Shown here: positions 18,563-27,363 of the stretch, in pieces
Position numbering within the stretch: the first letter of the stretch is position 1
Layout of the letters: each line of letters starts with the position of its first letter
Assembly (NCBI GenBank): GCA_005776365.1
Contig: SXPK01000082.1
Coordinates: 1 to 35,401 of the forward strand
DNA: 35,401 nt
From: Planctomycetia bacterium
GTDB taxonomy: Bacteria; Planctomycetota; UBA1135; UBA2386
Direction: 5' to 3'
Program-made: the position numbers and the translations under genes
The notes under the pieces: generated by a model
Told to the model about the DNA's origin: nothing
The model's input: only the letters and a program-made list of their open reading frames with translations
The model's database searches: none

Positions 18563-19081
18563 GTGACTGACGACAAGAAGAAGGAAGCAGACGGCAAGGC
18601 CGAGGACGGCAAGAAGAAGAAGCGGCTGCCGCCCGTGCTGCTCGTCGCGATCGGCGCTGCGCTTGGTGGCGCGGGCGTCGTCTTTGCCGTTCCGCCAAAG
18701 ACCGTTGAGCTCAAGGCCCCCGTTGTCGTGCTGGCGACAGAGCAGATCGAGCACCCGGACAAGCTCGAGTTCCGCTTCAACCCACGCGCTGAGACCGGCA
18801 AGACCTACGCCAGCATCTCGTTCACCTTCGAGTATTCGGTGCGCGAGGACCGGAAGGACGCTGCGTTCGAGGCGATCAAGCATGGCTGGGGCCGCGCGCG
18901 TTCGCAGGTGACGGAGCTGATGTGCGGCATGACTGCGCAAGAGTTGCAGTCACCGAGCGGCAAGCGGATCCTCGCCAAGTCGTTGATCGAGACGCTCGAC
19001 GCGATCCTCTTTGTCTCCGAGGGCCACGAGAAGGTGGCGACTGTCAACCTCGTGAACTGGTGCGACTACATGTTCCAGTGA
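18563..19081 (+). CDS. fliL: FliL-like basal body-associated protein
   Basis: Cytoplasmic Lys-rich tail, one TM, periplasmic domain ending KVATVNLVNWCDYMFQ; directly before fliM. Confidence 0.7.
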   Translation: MTDDKKKEADGKAEDGKKKKRLPPVLLVAIGAALGGAGVVFAVPPKTVELKAPVVVLATEQIEHPDKLEFRFNPRAETGKTYASISFTFEYSVREDRKDAAFEAIKHGWGRARSQVTELMCGMTAQELQSPSGKRILAKSLIETLDAILFVSEGHEKVATVNLVNWCDYMFQ

Positions 19082-19088
19082 TGGCGCG

Positions 19089-20075
19089 GTGACCAAAGTG
19101 AACGACATCCTCAGCAACGAAGAGATCGACGCGCTGCTCGACATGTTCCGCAGCGGAGCAGTCGACGAAGTGCGATCTTCGGCGAGCGCGCCCGAAGCGC
19201 CCGCGGACGAACGATGTCGAGAGGTCGACCTGCTGAAGCCCAACCGTCTGGCTCGGGAACAGCTGCGCGGGATGCAGCGTTACTTCGAGAGCGCCGCGAA
19301 GCTGCTCTCGGCGACGATCTCTGACAAGTTGCGAATCGACGCGCGTTGTGACTGCGTCGCGGTCGAGCAACAGCGCTTCGGCACATGGCTCGAGCAGTTG
19401 CCGGGTCCAGTTGCCATGTATGTCGTCGGGATGGAGCCGCTCAAGACTCCGGTCCTGTTGACCGGAAGCACCAGCCTGCTCTACGGCGCCGTCGATCGCA
19501 TCCTCGGCGGTTCTGGCCGCGTTGCGCGCGTGCCGAAGGACTTCACGCAGGCGGAGTACACCGTCGCCGATGCGTTGATGGGCCCCTGCCTCGACCGCAT
19601 CGTCGAGAGTCTCGAAGACGTCGTGAAGTTGCAGTGGTCGATCGAGAGTCGATTCTGCAATCCATCCATGGCGCAGACCCTTCCGTCGCAGGACGTGGTG
19701 CTCTCGGTGCACTTCCAGGTGTCCGGTGAGTTCTTGATCGGCGACCTGCGCCTGATGATTCCATTCCAGGCGATCGAACCCTTCTTGGAGAAGTTCGCGA
19801 AGGACAGCGTCACGCGGATGGAGCCTGGCGCAATGAAGGACAGAGTCGCTCGGACCGTCCGGAGCGTGCCTCTCGACCTCGCCGTGGAACTGGGCGGGGC
19901 GCGGATCACGCTGCGGCAGTTGCTCGACCTGCAGAGCGGCGACGTGATTCCGCTCGAGACGCGGTTCGGCAGCCCAGCAGTGGTGCCGGTCATGGGCAAA
20001 CCCAAGTTCCTCGGCCAGATCGGTCGGATCGGCAACAGGTTGGCCGTGCAAGTGGCCGATGTCATGGATGAGTAG
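19089..20075 (+). CDS. fliM: Flagellar motor switch protein FliM
   Basis: ILSNEEIDALLDMF (CheY-binding EIDALL motif) and full FliM middle and SpoA domains; GTG start. Confidence 0.95.
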   Translation: MTKVNDILSNEEIDALLDMFRSGAVDEVRSSASAPEAPADERCREVDLLKPNRLAREQLRGMQRYFESAAKLLSATISDKLRIDARCDCVAVEQQRFGTWLEQLPGPVAMYVVGMEPLKTPVLLTGSTSLLYGAVDRILGGSGRVARVPKDFTQAEYTVADALMGPCLDRIVESLEDVVKLQWSIESRFCNPSMAQTLPSQDVVLSVHFQVSGEFLIGDLRLMIPFQAIEPFLEKFAKDSVTRMEPGAMKDRVARTVRSVPLDLAVELGGARITLRQLLDLQSGDVIPLETRFGSPAVVPVMGKPKFLGQIGRIGNRLAVQVADVMDE

Positions 20076-20078
20076 CGC

Positions 20079-20474
20079 ATGACCGATTCGACGAACAATC
20101 CGATGGATGCATGGGAAGCCGCCAGCGAGCGCGCTCGCGCATCGGTCGAAGCCGTCGCCGCGGCGGTCCAACCCGTTGCGTTCGGCCAACTCGGCCCGGG
20201 CGTGAAGGGCGACTCGCGCAACCTCGATCTGCTGCTCGACGTCGAGATCCCAATCTCCGTCGAAGTGGGCCGCGCTCAGATGAGCCTCGAGGAGGTCCTC
20301 AAGCTCGTGCCAGGCAGCGTCGTCGCGCTCGACAAGAAGGCCGAGGAGCCGGTCGACCTGCGCGTCAACGGCAAGCTCGTCGCGCGCGGCGAGGTCGTGT
20401 TGGTGGACGACACCTACGGGTTGCGCATCACGCAGATCGTCGACGCCGCGGGCCGCATCGAAAGCCTGCGCTGA
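20079..20474 (+). CDS. fliN: Flagellar motor switch protein FliN
   Basis: LLLDVEIPISVEVGRAQMSLEEVLKLVPGSVVALDKKAEEPVDLRVNGKLVARGEVVLVDDTYGLRITQIV. Confidence 0.95.
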   Translation: MTDSTNNPMDAWEAASERARASVEAVAAAVQPVAFGQLGPGVKGDSRNLDLLLDVEIPISVEVGRAQMSLEEVLKLVPGSVVALDKKAEEPVDLRVNGKLVARGEVVLVDDTYGLRITQIVDAAGRIESLR

Positions 20475-20580
20475 GCAGCAGTCGGCCCGCGAGCGGACAA
20501 TATTGCCGATGGCCGCACCGCTGGATCGGCGGCTCTGAGTTCTCGCGCTGCGTGCAGTGAATGTGCTCGCCCTTGTCGGC

Positions 20581-21291
20581 ATGCTGCGCTGGATGCGCGC
20601 TTGCCTTCTTGTGCTTGCCTTGTTCGTCATCGCCGCCCCGACCTCGTGCGGCTTGCTCCGGACCAAAGCGCAGCAACGTGAGTACACGCTGGTCTACCTG
20701 AAGACCGGACCGGCGAAGGACCTGTCGAAGGACGCGCAGGCAGCGGCGTTCGCGGGTCACTTCGCGAACATGAACCGGCTTGCGCGTGAAGGTCGGCTGC
20801 TGATGGCCGGACCATTTGGCAAGCAGAGGAGCGATGCATCACTGCGCGGGTTGTTCGTGCTGGCGACAGATGATGTCACGACGGCGCAGCAGTGGGCCTC
20901 GACCGATCCGGCGGTGCAGGCGGGTGTGTTCACGATCGAGTGTCACGCGCTGCGCACGGACGCCGCGTTGCCGCAGTTCCTTGCTGCTGAGCTTGCGCGC
21001 GAGGATGCCGACAAGGCGGCAGGCCGCACGCAGGAGCTCGGCGAAACCATCCGCGGCTACGCGCTGCTCGTTGCCGATGACTTCGCGCAGATGCTCGCCG
21101 CGATCGACGGCCGCCGTGAAGCGCTGTTGATCGGCCGGCTCGACGGGTCCAGGGGATTCGCCGTCGTGAATTGTGTCGATCGGGTCGCGGCGGAGGAGGC
21201 GTTTGCGAGCCTTCGCACAGACTTGGGCGCGCACCGGTTCGAGGAGTGGTTCGCGAGCAAGGGCTTCGAGCAACTGCCGTCGATGCGGTGA
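20581..21291 (+). CDS. Lipoprotein with YCII-like domain(s)
   Basis: Signal peptide with lipobox-like LFVIAAPTSCG; EYTLVYLKTGPAKD...HFANMNRLAREGRLLMAGPFGK...LFVLATDDVTTAQQWASTDPAVQAGVFTIECHAL is YCII-like. GTG at 20557 is an alternative start. Confidence 0.72.
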   Translation: MLRWMRACLLVLALFVIAAPTSCGLLRTKAQQREYTLVYLKTGPAKDLSKDAQAAAFAGHFANMNRLAREGRLLMAGPFGKQRSDASLRGLFVLATDDVTTAQQWASTDPAVQAGVFTIECHALRTDAALPQFLAAELAREDADKAAGRTQELGETIRGYALLVADDFAQMLAAIDGRREALLIGRLDGSRGFAVVNCVDRVAAEEAFASLRTDLGAHRFEEWFASKGFEQLPSMR

Positions 21292-21375
21292 TCGTGCTTG
21301 CGGCAGAGCGAACGGACGAGGTTGGACCCGGGCGCGTGCGAGAGGAGTCGCTATCCTGCGCAGCCCAAGTTCCCC

Positions 21376-22464
21376 ATGCGCACTCTCCAACTCGCAGCAT
21401 CCATCCTGTTGTTCGCCGCCTCTGCAACGGCGCAACTGATCCTCCGCGACGACTTCAACTACACCAACGCGCTGACCTTCAATGGTTGGTTTGCCCATAG
21501 CTCTGGCGGCCAGAAGCAGATCTGGTCACAAGGCGAGTTCGCAGTCCTCAACTAGGGCATCGGCGCCGGCGAGGACATCAACCGTCCGTGGACTCCCTAT
21601 CCACTGACTCAGACTTTGTGGTGCGGCTTCCGCATGCGCGTGCCGGCAACGACCGCCATCACAACGACCAACGGTCTCTACTTCATTCACTTCAAGGACG
21701 CGACCACCGGCTTCCGCGCGCGCACCGGCATCCGCGCGCCGGGCGCAGCAGGCAACTTCCGCCTCGCGATCCACGCCGATGGCACCAACCTGTCGCTTGG
21801 CGCGAACTGGCCGCAGGACCTGTTGTTCGACACCGAGTACTTCGTCGTGTTCAACTGGAACGCGACCACGGGATTGTCGGAGCTGTGGGTCGACCCGACG
21901 TCGCAAGCATCGCCGTCCGTGGCGCATACGGGAACGCTGCTGAACAGCTTCATGGTCGGATTGGCGCTGCGCCAGTCGACCGAGTTCACCGGCTTCATCA
22001 ACATCGACAATCTGCTCGTCGGCTTGTCGTTTGCCGACGTCGCCGGAGTCGGCCCGAGCTACCAGACTTTTGGCGCGGGCTGCGCCAACTCGGTGGGCAT
22101 CGCCACGAACACCGTGGACTCATTGCCGAGGCTGGGGCGCACGACGACGGTGACTCTGGGCAACGTGCCCAACCCTGCGCTCGCGCTGCTGCTGATCGGT
22201 TCGAGCAACGTGACCTCGGCGACATTCGGCACGCTGCCGCTCGAGTTGACGCCATTTGGCGCGCCCGGCTGTTCGGCGCGCGTCAGCGATGACGCCTTGC
22301 AGCTGTTCGCGTTTGGGATCGGCGGCGTTCCGTATCCGCTCTCGATCCCGAACGACTTCGTGTTCTTCGGGCTGCAGCTCTACACCCAAGGCTTCGTGTT
22401 CGACCCGGTGAACGCGCTGGGCGTTGCAGCTTCGGATGCTGCGGCGATGTCGATCGGCCTCTGA
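21376..22464 (+). pseudogene. Exported protein (LamG-like N-terminal region plus C-terminal exoprotein domain), interrupted by in-frame TAG at 21553-21555
   Basis: MRTLQLAASILLFAASATAQLILRDDFNYTNALTFNGWFAHSSGG...FAVLN[TAG]GIGAGEDINRPWTPYPLTQTLWCGFRM...ALGVAASDAAAMSIGL; ORFs 21298..21555 and 21616..22464 are in the same frame. Confidence 0.78.
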
Positions 22465-22510
22465 GCGGGCAGCTGAGCGGGCCGCTGATCGGGCCCTCGA
22501 GCGGGCAGCG
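22463..22510. repeat. Four tandem 12-nt units, consensus GAGCGGGCnGCt
   Basis: gagcgggcagct / gagcgggccgct / gatcgggccctc / gagcgggcagcg read directly. Confidence 0.85.
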
Positions 22511-22537
22511 GCGGCGGGCGCATGTCGCGCCGCCGCC
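22510..22537. terminator. Strong GC hairpin between convergent genes (no clear T-tract)
   Basis: GGCGGCG-g-GCGC-atgtc-GCGC-CGCCGCC: 11 bp stem with one bulged G. Confidence 0.5.
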
Positions 22538-22548
22538 GGTCAAAGCTC

Positions 22549-23541
22549 CTACTTGCCCTTGAGGTCGTCGCGCATCGCGGCCGCCTTCTGCGCGGCCTGC
22601 GAGCCGGACCACTTCTTGGTGTTCGCAAACTTGTCGAGCTCCTCAGCAAGCTTGCGGCGTTGCGCGAGCCTTGTGGGGTCGAACTTGGCGATCACCTTGT
22701 CGAGCGCCTTCTGCGCGGCGAGTTCGTCTTGGATGCGTTCGTCCTTGGCGAAGCGATCGAGCTCGGCCTTGGCGGAATCGGCGGGCGCAAGACCAGCCCA
22801 TTCCTTCTGCATCCGGAGGAGCGCCTTCTCGGCCGAGCCATAGTCCGGCCCCTTGCCGAGCTCGGCAACGCGCGCGACCTGACGGTCGAGACGCTTTTGC
22901 AGATCGGCCTGTTGGGTTTCGTAGACCGCCTTCGTCTCGGCGTCGAGATCAGGAGCCTGCATCGCCTTGCCGAGGTGATCCTGGAGCTTCTTGTGCTCTT
23001 TCTTCGCCCACAACGAGCGCAGCACATCGTACTTGGCGTCGGCTGGCAGTTTGGGGCCGAGCACCACGTTCTTGAGCTGCTCCTCGATGAAGCTCTCTGC
23101 GGGCTCGCGATCCTTGGGCACGGTCAGAACGGTGCCGTCCGGTGCGATGCAGTAGATGCTCGGGAAGAAGCCGATGGCGTAGAGCTCGTTCACCCCCTTG
23201 GCGGTGATGAACGGATACTTCGCGCCGAGCTTCGTGATGAAGGTCTCCTCGATCAGCTTTTCGTTCTCATCGGACACGCCGATGAGCAGCAGCCCCCGAT
23301 CCTTGAACTTCTCGTAGAGAGAGTTCAGGTGCGGGACGGCTGCCTTGCAGGGGCCTCACCAGGTCTGCGCGAAATCGAGCATGACGAGCTTGCCGTCGAG
23401 CTCGTCGAACTTGGTCGGGCCGTCGTTCCACGCCTTCTGGATCTCGAAGGACGGGGCAATCGAGCCCTTTGCCAGTTGCGCGGGCAGAGCGCTCGCGAAC
23501 AGCACGGCCGCGGCGGCGGCGAGGATTTTGGGTTGGTTCAT
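22549..23541 (-). CDS. Exported thioredoxin/TlpA-like protein with in-frame TGA (candidate selenocysteine) at 23356-23358
   Basis: MNQPKILAAAAAVLFASALPAQLAKGSIAPSFEIQKAWNDGPTKFDELDGKLVMLDFAQTW[TGA]GPCKAAVPHLNSLYEKFKDRGLLLIGVSDENEK...; both halves in the same frame, joined only by the TGA. Confidence 0.85.
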
Positions 23542-23704
23542 GGGAATGGATGCGTCCAAGACGCGCATCGGAGCGTAGCGAGGCCCGGACCCAGACCAAG
23601 ACCTGCGTCGCGCTGATGGCAAGGATGGGACGAGGCTCTCTCTGTCATCTATTCCGAATGGCCCGCCCCTGATCGGCTGTGAAGCTATGCTTCCGCGCCA
23701 TTTC

Positions 23705-26700
23705 ATGAGCTCCGTATTCGACCCTCTGGAACGCCAGGAGCGCTTCCCCATCCTCCGGACCCTCAAGAGCAGGGCCCTCGTCTTCGACGGTGGCATGGGC
23801 ACGATGATTCAGCGCGCCTCGCTGAAGCTGGAGGACTTCGACGGCAAAGAAGGCTGCAACGAGATTCTCGTCCGCACGCGGCCCGATGTGATCGAGAGCA
23901 TCCACGCCGCCTACTTCGCAGCGGGCGCGGACGTCGTCGAGACCAACACCTTTGGCGGCCAGCCTTATGTGCTCGCGGAGTTCGACCTCGGCCAGGAGTC
24001 GTTTGAGCTCAACAAAATGGGTGCAGCGCTCGCGCGTCGAGTCGCGGACCGATTCAGCACGAAGGACCATCCCCGCTTCGTCTCCGGCTCGATCGGACCG
24101 GGGACGCGGCTGGCCACCCTTGGGCATATCTCCGGCGAGGAGCTGTATCAGGCCTACCGCACGTTCGCGAAGGGCCTGATCGTCGGCGGCGCCGATTGCC
24201 TCAACATCGAGACCTGCCAGGACCTATTGCAGGTGAAACTCTCGATCCTGGCAGCGCGCGACGCGATGGCCGAGGTCGGACGCGAAGTGCCGATCTTCTG
24301 CACGGTGACGATCGAAACGACGGGCACGATGCTCGTCGGCAGCGATGTCGGCGCGGCGCTCACGACCCTGGAGCACTTGCCGGTCGATGTGGTTGGCATC
24401 AACTGCGCGACTGGGCCGGATCTCATGCAGGAGTCGGTGCGTCACCTCGGCAAGCACTCGACGCGCCCGGTCATGGTGATGCCCAATGCGGGATTGCCAC
24501 GCAACGTCGGCGGCGTCGCGGTTTACGACCTGACCCCGGAAGAACTGGGCCAATACCACGCGCGCTTCGTGCGCGAGTTTGGCGTCGGCATCGTCGGTGG
24601 TTGTTGCGGCACGACGCCGGAGCACGTCGCGGCGGTCGCCAAGGCGGTCTTGGGCCTGGTCCCCGTCGAGCGGCCGCGGGATTACCTGCCGCAGGTGGCG
24701 AGCCTGTTCCATTCGGTGCCGCTGTCCCAAGACTCTGGCCCGTTGCTGATCGGCGAGCGGACCAATGCGAACGGCAGCAAAAAGTTTCGCGAGCTGATGC
24801 TGGCGCAGGACATCGAAGGCATGTTGCAGGTCGCCAAGGAGCAGACGCACGAGGGCGCGCACGTGCTCGACGTCTGCACCGCCTATGTCGGCCGCGACGA
24901 GATCGCAGACATGACGGGCCTGCTGCGACCGCTGGTTCAGAAGGTCACCGCGCCGGTCATGATCGACAGCACCCAGCTCGATGTCGTCGAGGCCGCGCTG
25001 AAGGTCACGCCCGGCCGCGCGATCATCAATTCGATCAACCTCGAAGACGGCGAAGGCCGTGCTGACGCGCTGTGCAGGCTGGCTGTCCGCTACGGCGCGA
25101 TGTTCGTCGCTCTGACGATCGACGAAGAAGGCATGGCCAAGACCGCGCAGCGGAAGCTCGAAGTCGCCAAGCGCATTCACGACATCGTCGTTCACCGTCA
25201 CGGCATGAAGCCGCAGGACCTGATCTTCGACCCGCTGACGTTCACGATCGGCTCGGGCGACGAGGCGTCGCGCGACGCGGGTAGCCAGACGCTCGAGGGC
25301 ATCAAGCTCATCAAGCAGAACATCCCGGGCGTTCGCACGATCCTCGGCTTGTCCAACATCAGCTTCGGCCTCGACCCCTATGCCCGGCAGATCCTCAATT
25401 CGGTCTACCTAGCCGAAGCGATCCGGCATGGCCTCGATTCGGCCATCGTGCACGCGAGCAAGATCGTCCCGCTCGCCAAGCTCGAGCCTGGGGACCGCGA
25501 GGTCACGCTCGATCTGATCTACGATCGGCGCCGCGAGGGCTACGACCCGCTGTTCCAGTTCATCGCTCGCTTCTCGGGCAGCAAGAAGATCGACTTCGGC
25601 AAGGGCAAGGACGAGATGTCGATGCCAGTCGAGGAGCGGCTCAAGCAGCGCATCATCGACGGCAACAAGCTCGGGATCGAAAAGCACCTCGACGAGGCAA
25701 TGCAGAAGCACAAGCCGCTCGAGATCATCAACGAGATCCTGCTCGACGGCATGAAGGTGGTCGGTGACCTCTTCGGCAGCGGCGAGATGCAGCTGCCCTT
25801 CGTGCTCCAGAGCGCCGAGGCGATGAAGGCCGCGGTTGCCTACTTGCAGAAGTTCATGGAGAAGCTCGAGGGCGATGGCAAGGGCACGATGGTGCTCGCG
25901 ACGGTGCGCGGCGACGTGCACGACATCGGCAAGAACTTGGTCGACATCGTCGTCAGCAACAACGGCTATCGCGTCGTCAATCTCGGCATCAAGGTGCCTG
26001 TCGATCAGATCATCGAGGCGGCCAAGGCGGAGAATGCCACGGCCATCGGCATGAGCGGCCTGCTCGTGAAATCGACGGTCGTGATGAAGGAGAGCCTGGA
26101 GATCATGAGTCAGCGAGGCATCGCAACGCCGGTGATCTGCGGTGGCGCTGCGCTCAATCGCGCCTACGTCGAACAAGACCTCAGCGCCGCGTATACGACG
26201 GGCCCGGTCTACTACGGCCAGGACGCCTTCTCCGGACTGCGCATCATGGACGAGTTGACCGGCCGCACGAAGGTCGCGACGGTCACCCAGTCTGTCGAGC
26301 CGCGGCAACGCGCGACGAATCGCCGTTACTTGACGCGCGCCGACAAGGAGAAGCTGCTCGAGCACGCGTTCCACGAGTATGCCGACAGTGGCGTCGAACG
26401 GGCCGAGCGCGTGCCGCCGGCGCCCTTCTGGGGCCCACAAATCGTCGGCCCCGAAGAACTCGACCTCGGCACGGTCCTACAGTACGTCAACAAGAAGGCG
26501 TTGTTCCGCCTGCAGTGGCAATACAAGCAAGGCAAGCGCACGGACGAGGAGTACGCCAAGTTCGCAGCCGCTCATGTCGAGCCGCGCTTCCGAGATTGGC
26601 TCAAGCGCGTGCGTGAGGAGAAGACGCTCGAACCGCGCGTCGTCTACGGCTGGTGGCCGTGCTACTCGGAGCGCAATTCCCTCGTCGTGCTGGCCCCCAA

Positions 26701-27229
26701 CGACCACGGCAAGGAACTGTGCAGGTTCGACTTCCCGCGCCAACCGGGCGGGCGCCGCTTGTGTCTCGCGGACTTCTTTCGTCGAAAGAACGACGGGCCG
26801 GACATCGTCGGCTTTTCGCTCGTCACGATGGGCGCGGTGGCGACGCGCGAGAGCGATCGTCTGTTCAAGGCCGATCGTTACGACGACTACCTGCACTTCC
26901 ACGGCATCGCGGTCGAAGGCGCGGAAGCGTTGGCGGAATACTGGCACAAGCGCATGCGTCAGCAACTCGGCATTGCGGCCCAGGACTCGACGGTCATCGA
27001 CGAGTTGTTCAAGCAGCGCTACCAGGGCAGTCGCTACTCGTTTGGCTACCCGGCCTGCCCAAACATCGAGGACCAGGAGAAGTTGTTGCGCCTGCTCGAT
27101 GCGTCGCGCATCGGCGTGACACTCAGCGAGGAGTTCCAGCTCGTCCCCGAGCAGAGCACTTCTGCTGTGATCTGCCACCACCCGGCCGCGAAGTACTTCA
27201 ACGTCAGCGTCACCAATCCGACGATCTGA
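23705..27229 (+). CDS. metH: Cobalamin-dependent methionine synthase
   Basis: VFDGGMGTMIQ, VGGCCGTTPEH, LLIGERTNANGSKKFRELM, MVLATVRGDVHDIGKNLVDIVVSNNGY, RYSFGYPACPNIEDQEKL; alternative start 23687. Confidence 0.97.
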   Translation: MSSVFDPLERQERFPILRTLKSRALVFDGGMGTMIQRASLKLEDFDGKEGCNEILVRTRPDVIESIHAAYFAAGADVVETNTFGGQPYVLAEFDLGQESFELNKMGAALARRVADRFSTKDHPRFVSGSIGPGTRLATLGHISGEELYQAYRTFAKGLIVGGADCLNIETCQDLLQVKLSILAARDAMAEVGREVPIFCTVTIETTGTMLVGSDVGAALTTLEHLPVDVVGINCATGPDLMQESVRHLGKHSTRPVMVMPNAGLPRNVGGVAVYDLTPEELGQYHARFVREFGVGIVGGCCGTTPEHVAAVAKAVLGLVPVERPRDYLPQVASLFHSVPLSQDSGPLLIGERTNANGSKKFRELMLAQDIEGMLQVAKEQTHEGAHVLDVCTAYVGRDEIADMTGLLRPLVQKVTAPVMIDSTQLDVVEAALKVTPGRAIINSINLEDGEGRADALCRLAVRYGAMFVALTIDEEGMAKTAQRKLEVAKRIHDIVVHRHGMKPQDLIFDPLTFTIGSGDEASRDAGSQTLEGIKLIKQNIPGVRTILGLSNISFGLDPYARQILNSVYLAEAIRHGLDSAIVHASKIVPLAKLEPGDREVTLDLIYDRRREGYDPLFQFIARFSGSKKIDFGKGKDEMSMPVEERLKQRIIDGNKLGIEKHLDEAMQKHKPLEIINEILLDGMKVVGDLFGSGEMQLPFVLQSAEAMKAAVAYLQKFMEKLEGDGKGTMVLATVRGDVHDIGKNLVDIVVSNNGYRVVNLGIKVPVDQIIEAAKAENATAIGMSGLLVKSTVVMKESLEIMSQRGIATPVICGGAALNRAYVEQDLSAAYTTGPVYYGQDAFSGLRIMDELTGRTKVATVTQSVEPRQRATNRRYLTRADKEKLLEHAFHEYADSGVERAERVPPAPFWGPQIVGPEELDLGTVLQYVNKKALFRLQWQYKQGKRTDEEYAKFAAAHVEPRFRDWLKRVREEKTLEPRVVYGWWPCYSERNSLVVLAPNDHGKELCRFDFPRQPGGRRLCLADFFRRKNDGPDIVGFSLVTMGAVATRESDRLFKADRYDDYLHFHGIAVEGAEALAEYWHKRMRQQLGIAAQDSTVIDELFKQRYQGSRYSFGYPACPNIEDQEKLLRLLDASRIGVTLSEEFQLVPEQSTSAVICHHPAAKYFNVSVTNPTI

Positions 27230-27296
27230 GCGTGCGCCCCGAAGTGGCGAGGGACGGCACGAGACTCGTGACAATCGCGCCGTTCACAAAACAAAA

Positions 27297-27329
27297 CCGC
27301 CGAGGCGCTCGCGGGGAGCGCCTCGGCGG
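27297..27329 (-). terminator. Rho-independent terminator for the minus-strand gene 27364..29118
   Basis: Perfect 14 bp stem CCGCCGAGGCGCTC/GAGCGCCTCGGCGG with 5 nt loop, followed on the minus strand by TTTTGTTTTG. Confidence 0.9.
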
Positions 27330-27363
27330 TTCGTGCGACGAAAGGGTCGCCGTCAATCTTGCA

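Noticed and set aside
23295-23355. Candidate SECIS stem-loop after the TGA
   Set aside because: I can draw short pairings (CUGC/GCAG with an AAG loop, or GG..UGC/GCA..CC), but neither is convincing by eye; needs bSECISearch, so not reported as a feature.
23542-23704. Cobalamin, SAM or SAH riboswitch upstream of metH
   Set aside because: No recognisable conserved boxes of these riboswitches in the short divergent intergenic region.
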